Part shown: piece after piece, positions 49,981 through 58,563 of the stretch
Layout of the letters: each line of letters opens with the position of its first letter
Position numbering within the stretch: the first letter of the stretch is position 1
Source: Falsiroseomonas sp051859025
Lineage (GTDB): Bacteria > Pseudomonadota > Alphaproteobacteria > Acetobacterales > Acetobacteraceae
Length of the DNA stretch: 64,000 bases
NCBI RefSeq assembly: GCF_051859025.1
Contig: NZ_JBHYGL010000023.1
Location: 186,001 to 250,000 of the forward strand
Direction: 5' to 3'
Notes under the pieces: generated by a model
The model's input: the letters and a program-made list of their open reading frames with translations, nothing else
The model's database searches: none
What the model was told of the DNA's origin: nothing
Made by a program: the position numbers and the translations under genes

Positions 49981-51132
49981 TCACGCACTCAATTCCGGCA
50001 AATCGATCCAGCGCCTTTCGCGATCGCTGCGATAGCAGGCGTCGATCAATTGCAGCCCCTTCGCGCCGGCGATCAGCGGGGAAGGGAAGGGGGCATCCTC
50101 CGCGACATGGCGCAGGAACATCTCCCATCCACGGCGGTAACTGTTCGCGTAGGGCCCCATGTCCGGCACTTCCTGCCAGTGCTCGGCGTGCCGGTTGTCC
50201 ACCAGCGCATCCACGTCCCAGCGAGGCTTCGGTGTTGCCGCCAGCGGCTGAACATGCGCGCGGTGCAGCGAACAGGTGGCGGATCCCATGGTCCCGTCCA
50301 CCTTCACGGTCAGCATGTCCTCCCCCTTCACGCGTGTGGCCCAGGATGCGCTGACCTGCACCAGCACGCCGCCATCCAGTTCGAAGGTGGCGAAGGCCTC
50401 GTCCTCCACATCCACCGTGTAGGGGCGCCCCTTCTCATCCCGTCGTTCGGGGATGCGCGTCGCGATGCGGCAGGACACGCTGCGCACAGGGCCGAGCAGG
50501 CTTTCCACGATGTAGCGCCAGTGCGGAAACATATCGAGGACGAGTCCCCCGCCCTCCGCACGCCTGTAGTTCCAGCTCGACCGCTGCGCGGGATGCAACG
50601 CGCCGTCGAAGATCCACCACCCGAAGTCGAGCCGCGCCGACAGCACGCGCCCCAGCACCCCCGTCTCCATCACACTCTTCAGCTTCATGAAGCCGGGCAG
50701 GTAGATCTTGTCCTGCACCACGCCGTGCCTGACGCCGGCGGCATCCGCCGCGCTCGCGATCTCCAGCGCCTCCTCGACCGTGGAGGTGACAGGCTTCTCC
50801 AGATACACATGCTTGCCGGCGCCGATCGCGGCCAATGCGCGCTGGTGCCGCCCGCCGGTCGCGCTGACATCGAAGTAGATCGCATTGGCGGGATCGGCCA
50901 GGCAGGCGTCGCGATCCGTGCTCCATTCCAGCCCGCCATTCGCGGCGGCCAGCGCAGCCAGCTTTTCCGCATTCCGGCCGAGCAGCACCGGTTCCGGCAT
51001 CAGGCGAGAGCCGTCAGCCAGCGCCAGCCCGCCATCGCGCCGCATCGCCATCAGCGATCGGCCGAGATGCTGGTTCGTCCCCAGCCGTCCTGTGACGCCG
51101 TCCATGATGATGCGGATGCTGCGCGTGGCCAT
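49981..51132 (-). CDS. Gfo/Idh/MocA-family oxidoreductase (copy 1)
   Basis: A 383-residue NAD(P)-dependent dehydrogenase. Its N-terminal Rossmann segment is unusual: IIMDGVTGRLGTNQHLG. HVYLEKPVTSTVEEALEIA carries the conserved EKP Lys. DMFPHWRYIVE and VKVDGTMGSATCSLHRA follow. The family oxidises sugars, inositols or related polyols. The start at ATG 51132 follows GGGGGACACGGC. It is paralogous to copy 2 (60593-61738), sharing GTVQDK/GVVQDK, GGGLILDMFPHWR, and QIPRRRDE/RIPERRDE segments. Confidence 0.85.
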   Translation of the reverse strand: MATRSIRIIMDGVTGRLGTNQHLGRSLMAMRRDGGLALADGSRLMPEPVLLGRNAEKLAALAAANGGLEWSTDRDACLADPANAIYFDVSATGGRHQRALAAIGAGKHVYLEKPVTSTVEEALEIASAADAAGVRHGVVQDKIYLPGFMKLKSVMETGVLGRVLSARLDFGWWIFDGALHPAQRSSWNYRRAEGGGLVLDMFPHWRYIVESLLGPVRSVSCRIATRIPERRDEKGRPYTVDVEDEAFATFELDGGVLVQVSASWATRVKGEDMLTVKVDGTMGSATCSLHRAHVQPLAATPKPRWDVDALVDNRHAEHWQEVPDMGPYANSYRRGWEMFLRHVAEDAPFPSPLIAGAKGLQLIDACYRSDRERRWIDLPELSA

Positions 51133-51194
51133 GCCGTGTCCCCCGTTGATGGGGGACACGGTAGGAACGGCCGGCGCGTCCTGTCAAAGCAGGC

Positions 51195-52208
51195 TCAGTC
51201 GTAGCTGAGAGCCTGCGCCTTGCCGCCGAAGATGCGCCAGGCGAAGACGGTGTATGCCAGGATCACCGGCAGCACGAAGGCCGCGCCGGCCAGGATGATG
51301 GACAGGCTCTCCGGCGCGCTCGCCGCATCCCAGATCGTCAGGCGTTCCGGCACCACATAGGGGAAGAAGGACCAGGCCAGCCCTGCGAAGAACAGCAGGA
51401 ACAGCCCGACCGCGCCCCAGAAGGGCAGCCGACGCAGCACGTCATTCGGCAGAGGCATGTGTCGCAGCAGCTGCGCCAGCCCCACCAGCAACGCCGCTGT
51501 CGCTGCCGGCAGCAGCGCCAGCAGGAACACCACCGGCATCTCGAACCACCGTGTCGCGATCCGTTCGCTCACCAGCGGCGTCACCGCAGAGACCAGCAGG
51601 ATGCCGATGCCCAGAGGCCAGATCGCGCGACGGGCCCAGAGGATGGCGTGCCGCTGCAACTCGCCCTCGCAGCGCCAGATCATCCAGCAGGCGCCGATGA
51701 AGGCGTAGGCGATCGCCAAGCCGATCGCCGTCATGGCCGCAAAGCCGGTCGCCGCCCAGCCCTCAGCGAAGCCCAGCACATAGCGCCCCAGCATCCAGCC
51801 CTGCGCCAGCGCGGCACCCAGCGATCCTACGAAGAACCAACGGTCCCAGCGCCGCTTGCCGTGTTCGTCCGTGGCCTTGGCACGGAATTCGAAGGCCACA
51901 CCACGCAGGGTCAGCGCCACCAGCATCACCGCAACGGGTAGGTAAAGCGCCGTCAGGATGATGCCATGTGCCACGGGGAAGGCCACCAGCAGAAGCCCTA
52001 CCCCCAGCACCAGCCAGGTCTCGTTCGCATCCCAGAAGGGGCCGATGGCCGCGATCATGCGGTCCCGGTCGGGCTCCGCAGCCCGCGTCTCCAGCAGGAT
52101 GCCCACGCCGAGGTCGAAGCCATCCAGCACGACATAGGCCAGGATCGACACGGCCATGAGGCCCGCAAAGATCACTGGCAGCCATTCCGCGGGAAGGAAG
52201 GGGGTCAT
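51195..52208 (-). CDS. cioB: Cytochrome bd-type quinol oxidase subunit II (CioB)
   Basis: A 337-residue membrane subunit with about eight helices. MTPFLPAEWLPVIFAGLM, VLDGFDLGVGIL, GPFWDANETWLVLGVG and GVAFEFRAKA are the CydB/CioB family segments. It forms the oxidase with CioA. Its ATG overlaps the cioA stop by 4 bp. The nominal extension to 52538 reads in the wrong frame of cioA and is excluded. Confidence 0.92.
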   Translation of the reverse strand: MTPFLPAEWLPVIFAGLMAVSILAYVVLDGFDLGVGILLETRAAEPDRDRMIAAIGPFWDANETWLVLGVGLLLVAFPVAHGIILTALYLPVAVMLVALTLRGVAFEFRAKATDEHGKRRWDRWFFVGSLGAALAQGWMLGRYVLGFAEGWAATGFAAMTAIGLAIAYAFIGACWMIWRCEGELQRHAILWARRAIWPLGIGILLVSAVTPLVSERIATRWFEMPVVFLLALLPAATAALLVGLAQLLRHMPLPNDVLRRLPFWGAVGLFLLFFAGLAWSFFPYVVPERLTIWDAASAPESLSIILAGAAFVLPVILAYTVFAWRIFGGKAQALSYD

Positions 52209-53560
52209 GCCACCATCTCCCCCGGCGCGCTGCCGGGCTTCATCATCGAAGAGTCGGTCGCCTCCGCCATGCGGCCCTTCTTCGCCAGGCGGTAGATCGT
52301 GGTGATGTAGGCGCCGAGCAGCAGCACATAGAGCACGAGGTAGGTGACGAGGGTCGAGGCGATGGCCATGGCCGGCACCGGCCCCGCGGCCTGCGCGGTG
52401 GTCAGCACGCCCGTCACCAGCCAGGGCTGGCGGCCAATCTCCGTCACATACCATCCCGCCAGCGTCGCCACCCAGCCGCCGAAGGCCATCACGGCGAAAC
52501 CGCGCATCAGCAGTACCGGCAGCGTGCCTCGCTTCCACAGGTACCAGGCGCCCGCCCAGCCCATGGCGATCATCAGCAGCCCCATCCCGACCATGACCCG
52601 GAAGGCGTAGAAGACCGGCGCCACTGGCGGGTGCTTGCCTTCGAAGTCATTGAGGCCCGGTACCACGCCCGCGGGGTCGTGCTTCAGGATCAGGCTGGCG
52701 CCGGAGGGGATCGCGATCTCGAAGCGGTTCGTGCGGTTGGCCTCGTCCGGGATGGCGAAAAGGATCAGCGGCACATGCCCGCGCGTTTCCCAATTGCCCT
52801 CCATCGCCGCAACCTTGGCCGGCTGGTGTTCCAGCGTGTTCAGCCCGTGCAGGTCTCCCACGAAGGCCTGCACCGGTGCGAGCACCGCGCCCATCACCAC
52901 GCCGGTACGCAGCGCCGCCATCACCGCCGGCGCGCGATCCCCCTTCAGCCAGCGCCAGGCGGAGATGCCCGCCAGCAGGAAGGCGACCGTCAGCGCGCTC
53001 GCCATCAGCATATGCGTCAGGCGATAGGGCATGGAGGGGTTGAACACGATCGCCGCCCAGTCCACGGCATGGGCGACGCCATCGCGCATCTCATGCCCCT
53101 GCGGCGTGTGCATCCAGGAATTGAGGACGATGATCCAGAAGGCGCTCATCGTCGTGCCGAAGGCGACCAGGAAGGTGGCGCCCGTATGCACCCAGCCCGG
53201 CACGCGCCGGAAGCCGAAGAGCATGATCGCCAGGAACGTCGCTTCCAGGAAGAAAGCCGTCAGCACTTCATAGGCCAACAGCGGCCCGGCGATGTTGCCG
53301 ACGCGCTCCATGAAGCCCGGCCAGTTCGTGCCGAACTGGAAGGACATGGTGATGCCGGACACGACGCCCAACGCGAAGGACAGTGCGAAGACCTTCACCC
53401 AGAAGCGGTAGGCATCCATCCACGCTTCATTGCGCGTGGCGTTGAAGCGCAGCTTGAAGAACAGCAGCACCCAGCCCAACGCGATGGTGATGGTCGGGAA
53501 CAGGATGTGGAACGAGATATTGGCGGCGAACTGGATGCGCGCCAGCAGGATGGGATCCAT
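52205..53560 (-). CDS. cioA: Cyanide-insensitive bd-type quinol oxidase subunit I (CioA)
   Basis: A 451-residue bd oxidase subunit I with ARIQFAANISFHILFPTITIA (haem b595 His), FGTNWPGFMERVGNIAGPLL, and GWYVTEIGRQPW. The Q-loop is short, which puts it in the CIO (cyanide-insensitive, CydA-short) group rather than E. coli-like CydA. It reduces O2 with ubiquinol at low oxygen or under respiratory inhibition. AGGGAGG 7 nt upstream, inside the gbsR end. Operon: gbsR, cioA, cioB, possibly the Gfo/Idh gene. Confidence 0.92.
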   Translation of the reverse strand: MDPILLARIQFAANISFHILFPTITIALGWVLLFFKLRFNATRNEAWMDAYRFWVKVFALSFALGVVSGITMSFQFGTNWPGFMERVGNIAGPLLAYEVLTAFFLEATFLAIMLFGFRRVPGWVHTGATFLVAFGTTMSAFWIIVLNSWMHTPQGHEMRDGVAHAVDWAAIVFNPSMPYRLTHMLMASALTVAFLLAGISAWRWLKGDRAPAVMAALRTGVVMGAVLAPVQAFVGDLHGLNTLEHQPAKVAAMEGNWETRGHVPLILFAIPDEANRTNRFEIAIPSGASLILKHDPAGVVPGLNDFEGKHPPVAPVFYAFRVMVGMGLLMIAMGWAGAWYLWKRGTLPVLLMRGFAVMAFGGWVATLAGWYVTEIGRQPWLVTGVLTTAQAAGPVPAMAIASTLVTYLVLYVLLLGAYITTIYRLAKKGRMAEATDSSMMKPGSAPGEMVA

Positions 53561-53563
53561 GGC

Positions 53564-54127
53564 TCAACCTCCCTTGCGCGGCCGCACCAGGCCGACGACC
53601 TTGTCCTTCGCCTCCAGCAGCCGTGTCACCTTGGCGCCCAGCGCCAGCAAGGCTGCCAGACGTTCGGTTTCCAACCGCTTCACGTCCTCGTACCAATTGG
53701 TCAGGCGCTCGATCAGCCCGTGCATTTCCGCCATACGGGCCTGGGCGTGGCGCTCATCCTCACTGCCGGGCGTCTGCATCAGCAATTCGCGCAGAACGGA
53801 GAGCGTCGGGTCCACCTCCCGTTTCTTCCGCTCCTCCGCGAGGGTGCGGAGGATCAGCCAGACATCGTCGGGGGTTGTGAAGTAGTCGCGCCGGTCATCC
53901 GGGATGTGCTTCAGCAGCACCAGGTTCCATGCCTGCAATTCCTTCAGGCCCATCGATACGTTGGACCGGGAGACCCCCAGCGCCTCCACGATCTGTTCCG
54001 CATTCATGGGGGACGGGGACACGTAGAGCAGGGCGTATATCTGCCCCACCGTTCGGTTGATGCCCCAGCGACTGCCCATTTCGCCGAAATGGAGCACGAA
54101 GGACTGGACGAGCGGAGGAAGCTTCAT
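53564..54127 (-). CDS. GbsR/MarR-type transcriptional regulator
   Basis: A 187-residue winged-helix regulator. The N-terminal MGSRWGINRTVGQIYALLYVS and LGVSRSNVSMGLKELQAWNLV carry the HTH of GbsR-family proteins; a charged coiled-coil region follows (about 95-180). It probably senses a ligand and controls the downstream cioAB genes and itself. The 22-bp palindrome at 54138-54159 overlaps the region 11-32 bp upstream of the start. It is 3 bp from cioA. Confidence 0.85.
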   Translation of the reverse strand: MKLPPLVQSFVLHFGEMGSRWGINRTVGQIYALLYVSPSPMNAEQIVEALGVSRSNVSMGLKELQAWNLVLLKHIPDDRRDYFTTPDDVWLILRTLAEERKKREVDPTLSVLRELLMQTPGSEDERHAQARMAEMHGLIERLTNWYEDVKRLETERLAALLALGAKVTRLLEAKDKVVGLVRPRKGG

Positions 54128-54137
54128 GGCTGACCGT

Positions 54138-54159
54138 CATTTCAGGAATTTCTGAAATG
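54138..54159. promoter_or_regulatory. Palindromic operator upstream of the GbsR-like gene
   Basis: CATTTCAG (54138-54145) and CTGAAATG (54152-54159) form a perfect 8-bp inverted repeat around a 6-bp AT-rich spacer, 11 bp upstream of the regulator start. It looks like an autoregulatory site for the GbsR-like repressor, which would also control cioAB. There is no recognisable ribosome site between it and the ATG. Confidence 0.6.
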
Positions 54160-54205
54160 GCGAATCATGCCGGAAATGTCAAGCTTCCCTGGCGCCCGCC
54201 CTCGG

Positions 54206-55666
54206 CTATTGCAGGTCGGGGTGCATCACCACTTGGCGGAAGGGATCGTAGCCGGAGGGGAAGTGCCCGGCGGGCTTCAGCCATTCATAGGGCTCCCGCT
54301 TCAGCCACCGCCCCTGGCCCTCATGGCCGAGGTATTGGCCGCGGTCATGCACCACCTGGCCGCGCAGCAGCGTCGTCTCCGCCCAGCCCGTCAGCACCAT
54401 GCCCTCATAGGGTGTGTAGTCCACGGCGTGGTGCAGCCCGGCATTCGTCACTGGCGCCGTCCTGTCCCCATCCCACACCACCAGATCGGCATCGGCGCCG
54501 ATGGCGACGGTGCCCTTGCGCGGATACAGCCCGAAGGCCCTGGCGGCATTGGTGGAGGACAGCGCGACGAACTCGCTCGGCGTGATGCGCCCCTTGGCGA
54601 CGCCTTCCGACCACAGGATCGAAAGTCGCGTCTCGACGCCTGGAATCCCGTTCGGGATCTGGTCGACGTTGGGCTCCGTCCCCCAGCGCTTCTTCCCGTC
54701 GACCGCATCGAAATTCACTGGCGCGTGGTCGGAGGTGACGACATCGATCACCCCGCGCTTCAGATAGTCCCACAGCGACCCGCGTTCGGCGCTGCCGCGC
54801 GGCGCCGGGCCGAACACATACTTCGCCGCCTCGAATCCCGGCCGGTTCAGATCAGCGGCCGAGAGCGCGAGGTATTGCGTGCAGGTCTCCGCATGAACCC
54901 GCACACCGCGACGTTGCGCCACCTCAATCTCTGCCGCCGCTTCCGGCGCGCTGACATGGAAGATTTGGATCGGCGTATCGATCAGTTCCGCCAGCGACGC
55001 GATGCGATGCACCGCCTCCCGCTCCCCGATCGCGGGCTTCAGCACGGCCTGGTATTTGGGGTGCTTGAACCCACCCGCGGCCAGCTTCTCGCCGAGGTAC
55101 TGGTGGATGCCCCAGTTCTCGGCGTGGACCGTCACCAGCGCGCCATGCTCCCGCGCCACTTCCATGACGCGCAGCAGCGCCAGGTCATCCAGCCAGTTTG
55201 TCTTCCCCGTCATGAAGACTTTCACGGATCGATGCCCCGCCGCGATCAGCGCCGGCAATTCGTCGTGCAGCACCGCTTCTGTCGGGTTCGTCACCCACAG
55301 ATGAAACGCGTAATCCACCGCGCAGCGCGTCGCCCGTTCTGTGTAGGCGGGCACGATATCCGCGAGTGTCCCGTCCCGGGGTTGCAACGCGAAGGCGATG
55401 ATGGTCGTGGTGCCCCCGCAGGCCGCGCTGCGCGTCGCGGTGAACAGATCGTCGGCATTCACCACGCCGCCGCTCATCCGCTGTTCCGCGTGGCAGTGGC
55501 TGTCGATGCCGCCCGGGATCACGAACTTCCCGCCAGCGTCCAGGCTCTCCCGCCCCTGCAATCCATGGCCGAGGGCCGCGATCACGCCGCCCTCGATGCC
55601 AATTTCCGCCCGGAAAACGTCGCTGGCGGTGACGATGATGCCGTTGCGGATGACGAGGTCATGCAT
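54206..55666 (-). CDS. D-hydantoinase/dihydropyrimidinase
   Basis: A 486-residue binuclear-zinc cyclic-amidohydrolase. Metal residues: DSHCHAEQR (HxH), SVKVFMTGKTNWL (carboxylated Lys), TVHAENWG, IFHVSAPEA and TSDHAPVNF. The HCH and GKT variants deviate slightly from canonical dihydropyrimidinase. The enzyme opens dihydropyrimidine or hydantoin rings to N-carbamoyl amino acids. It lies 6 bp downstream of the NHL gene, so they are co-transcribed. No carbamoylase is adjacent. Confidence 0.87.
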   Translation of the reverse strand: MHDLVIRNGIIVTASDVFRAEIGIEGGVIAALGHGLQGRESLDAGGKFVIPGGIDSHCHAEQRMSGGVVNADDLFTATRSAACGGTTTIIAFALQPRDGTLADIVPAYTERATRCAVDYAFHLWVTNPTEAVLHDELPALIAAGHRSVKVFMTGKTNWLDDLALLRVMEVAREHGALVTVHAENWGIHQYLGEKLAAGGFKHPKYQAVLKPAIGEREAVHRIASLAELIDTPIQIFHVSAPEAAAEIEVAQRRGVRVHAETCTQYLALSAADLNRPGFEAAKYVFGPAPRGSAERGSLWDYLKRGVIDVVTSDHAPVNFDAVDGKKRWGTEPNVDQIPNGIPGVETRLSILWSEGVAKGRITPSEFVALSSTNAARAFGLYPRKGTVAIGADADLVVWDGDRTAPVTNAGLHHAVDYTPYEGMVLTGWAETTLLRGQVVHDRGQYLGHEGQGRWLKREPYEWLKPAGHFPSGYDPFRQVVMHPDLQ

Positions 55667-55672
55667 GGTCGC

Positions 55673-56533
55673 TCAGCCCTTCCGCGCCAGGCGCGTCACG
55701 CGGTTGTCCCGGATTTCGGCCAGCAGGATGTTGCCCTTGCTGTCCTGCGCCAGCCCGTGCCCCGCATTCAGCACCGGCCTGCATCGGCCGATCAGCTTTC
55801 CCTCCGGCGATAGCCGCGTGAGGCGCGGGATCTGGTCGCTCACCAGAATGCACCCATCCGGTTCGACCACGATGCCCATGGGGTGGAACAGGTCCGTCGC
55901 TTCCCGGATGAAGGCGCCATCGGGATCGAAGAACTGGATGCGGTTGTTCTCCCGGTCGCAGACGATCACCTCCCCCTGCTTCCCGAAGGCCAGATCATGC
56001 GGCGTGGTGAATTCTCCCGCGCCCGCGCCCGGCGTGCCCCATGTCTTCAATAGCGTGCCGCCGGCGGAGAAGCGATGCACCACGGAATTGCCGTAGCCAT
56101 CGGCCACATAGATGTCGCCATTCGGATGCGCCGCGGCATTGGCGGGATGGCTGAAGGGCCGCCCGGGCCGGTTCCGCTCCCCCAGCCGCAGCACCAGATC
56201 GCCGGCGGCATCCAGCACCTGGATCTCATGCCGGTCCCGATCCGCGACTAGCACCTCGCCCGCGGGCCCGATGGTGATGCCGTGCCCATCCGTCACGCCG
56301 GGCAGTTCAAGGCTGCGCAGCACGGACCCGTCCGGCGCCACCACCACGATCACCGGCAGGCCGGCGGGATCGCTGTAGCGATCGTAGCGCACCAGCACAT
56401 GCGCATTGTCATCCGCATCCACCGCGACATCGGTGATGCGCCCGCCCTTGAAGGCCGCGCCCTCCAGCGCCCAGGGGCGCTCCACCTCGTACAGATCGTC
56501 GCCCAACCCGACGATCAGCTTCTCCTCGCGCAT
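55673..56533 (-). CDS. NHL-repeat beta-propeller protein
   Basis: A 286-residue protein with about five or six NHL-type repeats, e.g. HGITIGPAGEVLVADRDRHE, PNGDIYVADGYGNSVVHRF and LAFGKQGEVIVCDRENNR. It should fold as a propeller, related to peptidyl-alpha-hydroxyglycine amidating lyase-like proteins, but catalytic residues are not evident. No signal peptide. Start 56533 is preferred for AAGGGGG 8 nt upstream; ATG 56560 would be an alternative. It precedes the hydantoinase. Confidence 0.8.
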   Translation of the reverse strand: MREEKLIVGLGDDLYEVERPWALEGAAFKGGRITDVAVDADDNAHVLVRYDRYSDPAGLPVIVVVAPDGSVLRSLELPGVTDGHGITIGPAGEVLVADRDRHEIQVLDAAGDLVLRLGERNRPGRPFSHPANAAAHPNGDIYVADGYGNSVVHRFSAGGTLLKTWGTPGAGAGEFTTPHDLAFGKQGEVIVCDRENNRIQFFDPDGAFIREATDLFHPMGIVVEPDGCILVSDQIPRLTRLSPEGKLIGRCRPVLNAGHGLAQDSKGNILLAEIRDNRVTRLARKG

Positions 56534-56595
56534 CACGCGACCCCCTTCGCATTCCGGCATCGCGCCCTCGCCTTTTCGGCAAGAAGCCGGCGGCA

Positions 56596-56663
56596 TGGAC
56601 ACATCCGATACGCCAGTGATATGCTAGCTTCACGCCACGACGATACGCCCAATTCCCGTATCG
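56596..56663 (+). promoter_or_regulatory. Promoter with CGATACG repeat cluster before Bug #6
   Basis: TGGACA (56596-56601) and TATGCT (56620-56625), 18 bp apart, form a good sigma-70 promoter for the plus-strand Bug gene. CGATACG occurs in the spacer (56606-56612), again at 56641-56647 and inverted at 56657-56663. The last two form an inverted repeat just after the predicted start site. The arrangement fits a repressor covering promoter and start. Confidence 0.55.
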
Positions 56664-56739
56664 CCATCCCGACGACAGATCGGATCGTGGTGAGGAACGC
56701 ACAGTCTCCCGTCGCACCGTTGAACGAGGACTGGTCCCC

Positions 56740-57696
56740 ATGCACGTCACCCGCCGCGCCGCGCTCGTCGCCCCGCTTGTCCTGGCTACGCCGCGCCTGG
56801 CGCTTGCCGCCTGGCCGGAGCGTCCCGTCACGCTCATCGTGCCCTTCGCCGCGGGCGGCGGCACTGACATCTCCGCCCGCGTCATGGCGCAGTATCTCGA
56901 ACGCGACCTCGGCCAGCCCTTTGTCGTGCAGAACCGGCCTGGCGCCGGCGGTGCCATCGGCCTCGGCGCCCTCGCCGCCGCGACGCCGGATGGATACACG
57001 CTCGCCATCATCAACACCCCCGGCATCGTGACGATTCCCATCGAGCGCAATGCCGGCTGGACGATGGACAGCTTCACGTTCATCGCCGGCGTCGTCGATG
57101 ATCCCGGCACCTTCTCCATCCACCCGGACAGCCCGATCCGGACGATGACGGACCTGGTCGAGGCCGCGAAGCGCGAGCCCCGCCGCGTCACCGTCGCGAC
57201 CCAGGGCGTGGGTTCCGCCGGCCACATCAACACGCTGCTGCTGGAACAGGCGACGGGCGCGCAGCTGGAACCCGTGGTCTACCAGGGTGCCGCGCCCGCG
57301 GCGCTGGCGCTGCTGCGCAAGGAAGCCACCGTCGCCACCGCCAACCTTGGCGAGGCCCTGACCTTCGCCCGCAACCAGCCCTGGCGCACCCTGGGCGTCA
57401 TGGCCGAAAGCCGCAACGCCATGGCCCCCGATGTGCCAACGCTGCGCGAAATGGGCATGGACATCCTCGGCGGCAGCCTGCGGGGCGTCGGCGGCCCGCG
57501 CGGCATGGCGCCCGATGTCGTCGCGCGACTTTCTGCCGCCATCGCCAGGGTTGTCGCCAACCCGGAATTCGTCAACACCAGCGAGCGCGCCTTCCAGCCG
57601 CTCCGCTACCTCAACGCCGCGGACTACGTCGCCTATCTCCGTGCCTCGGACGCCACGCACCGCGCCCTGTGGCGCACCCGCCCCTGGAACGTCTAG
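56740..57696 (+). CDS. TctC/Bug receptor #6
   Basis: A 318-residue periplasmic Bug receptor. A signal (MHVTRRAALVAPLVLATPRL, end near ALAA) is followed by WPERPVTLIVPFAAGGGTDI and QNRPGAGGAIGLGAL. It closely resembles Bug #1 (3788-4762), both having NTPG(I/L)VTIPIER and SDAR/GVM-type segments. The gene is preceded by a promoter/repeat cluster and ends 4 bp inside the convergent aldolase gene. It is next to HpaI-type and CitE-type genes, suggesting a dicarboxylate or aromatic-acid ligand. Confidence 0.88.
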   Translation: MHVTRRAALVAPLVLATPRLALAAWPERPVTLIVPFAAGGGTDISARVMAQYLERDLGQPFVVQNRPGAGGAIGLGALAAATPDGYTLAIINTPGIVTIPIERNAGWTMDSFTFIAGVVDDPGTFSIHPDSPIRTMTDLVEAAKREPRRVTVATQGVGSAGHINTLLLEQATGAQLEPVVYQGAAPAALALLRKEATVATANLGEALTFARNQPWRTLGVMAESRNAMAPDVPTLREMGMDILGGSLRGVGGPRGMAPDVVARLSAAIARVVANPEFVNTSERAFQPLRYLNAADYVAYLRASDATHRALWRTRPWNV

Positions 57697-58463
57697 GCGC
57701 TGATCGAACGCACCTTCGCGGTCGCTGCCGATTGCAGCAGCGCCGCGTCATGCCCCGCCGATATCCAGCGGAAGCCCATCTCCTTCGCGCGGGTGAAATG
57801 CGCATCCTCCGTGATGCCGCCGATCCCCGGCACCTTGCCCGCCTCCCGGCACGCCGCCGCCACGCGGGCCGCTGCTTCCCACAGCACCGGATCCTCCTTC
57901 ATCCCCGGCCGTCCGAGATCGGCGCTCAGATCCGACGCGCCGAGGAACAGCACGTCGATCCCCGGCACCGCCGCGATCGCCGCCGCATTCTCGACGGCCT
58001 GCCGCGTCTCGATGATCACCACCACCAGCGTCTCCGCCGCCAGCGCCGCCACCGCATCGCCCTGGCTGATCGCGCGCCTTCGGAAATGTGGGAACATCGG
58101 GGGCAGGGGCCTCCGTCCCTCCGGCGCGAAGCGCGTCGCCCGCGCCACGCCTTCCGCCTGCGCCACATCCTCGATCCGGGGGATCATCACGCCGAGCGCC
58201 CCCGCCGACAGCGCCTGGCCGATCGGGCCCGCCTGCGCATCCGGCAGGCGCATCAGCGGTGCGATGCCCGAATCTAGCGCCGCCAGCATGATCTCCCCCG
58301 CCGCATCGCCGCCGATCAGGTTATGCTCGCGGTCCAGCACCAGCGCGTCATACCCCGCCTGCGCCATGATGCGCGCGACATCGCCCGTCCGCGCCAGCTG
58401 CAGCGTCACGACCACCGCCGTTCCGCCCTGCGCCAGGCGTGCCTTCAACCCGTTGATCACCAT
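57693..58463 (-). CDS. HpcH/HpaI-family class II aldolase
   Basis: A 256-residue TIM-barrel aldolase of the HpaI type. LVLDREHNLIGGDAAG (metal-site region), VVVIIETRQAVENAAAIAAV (metal Glu) and IDVLFLGASDLSADLG (metal Asp) are present. It cleaves 4-hydroxy-2-oxoacids to pyruvate and an aldehyde. Convergent with Bug #6 by 4 bp. Starts at 58463 (MVINGLKARLAQG). Likely a catabolic enzyme linked with the neighbouring CitE, CMD and RidA genes, although on the opposite strand. Confidence 0.85.
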   Translation of the reverse strand: MVINGLKARLAQGGTAVVVTLQLARTGDVARIMAQAGYDALVLDREHNLIGGDAAGEIMLAALDSGIAPLMRLPDAQAGPIGQALSAGALGVMIPRIEDVAQAEGVARATRFAPEGRRPLPPMFPHFRRRAISQGDAVAALAAETLVVVIIETRQAVENAAAIAAVPGIDVLFLGASDLSADLGRPGMKEDPVLWEAAARVAAACREAGKVPGIGGITEDAHFTRAKEMGFRWISAGHDAALLQSAATAKVRSISA

Positions 58464-58563
58464 GATGCGAAGCCTGCCGCCGGCGCGCGCGCGCGTCCAC
58501 CCCGTCTTGCCGCCGCCGGCCTTGCATGGTCATGGTCACGCGAACACGGGAGAAGCCATCCTC

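Noticed and set aside
49243..51204. A 653-codon plus-strand open frame with a high Arg/His content
   Set aside because: It covers, antisense, the amidohydrolase and Gfo/Idh genes, which have clear family motifs. High GC keeps shadow frames open.
58483..58495. Alternating GC tract between the HpaI aldolase and the CMD gene
   Set aside because: Thirteen bases of GC alternation are unremarkable at this base composition and carry no associated motif.
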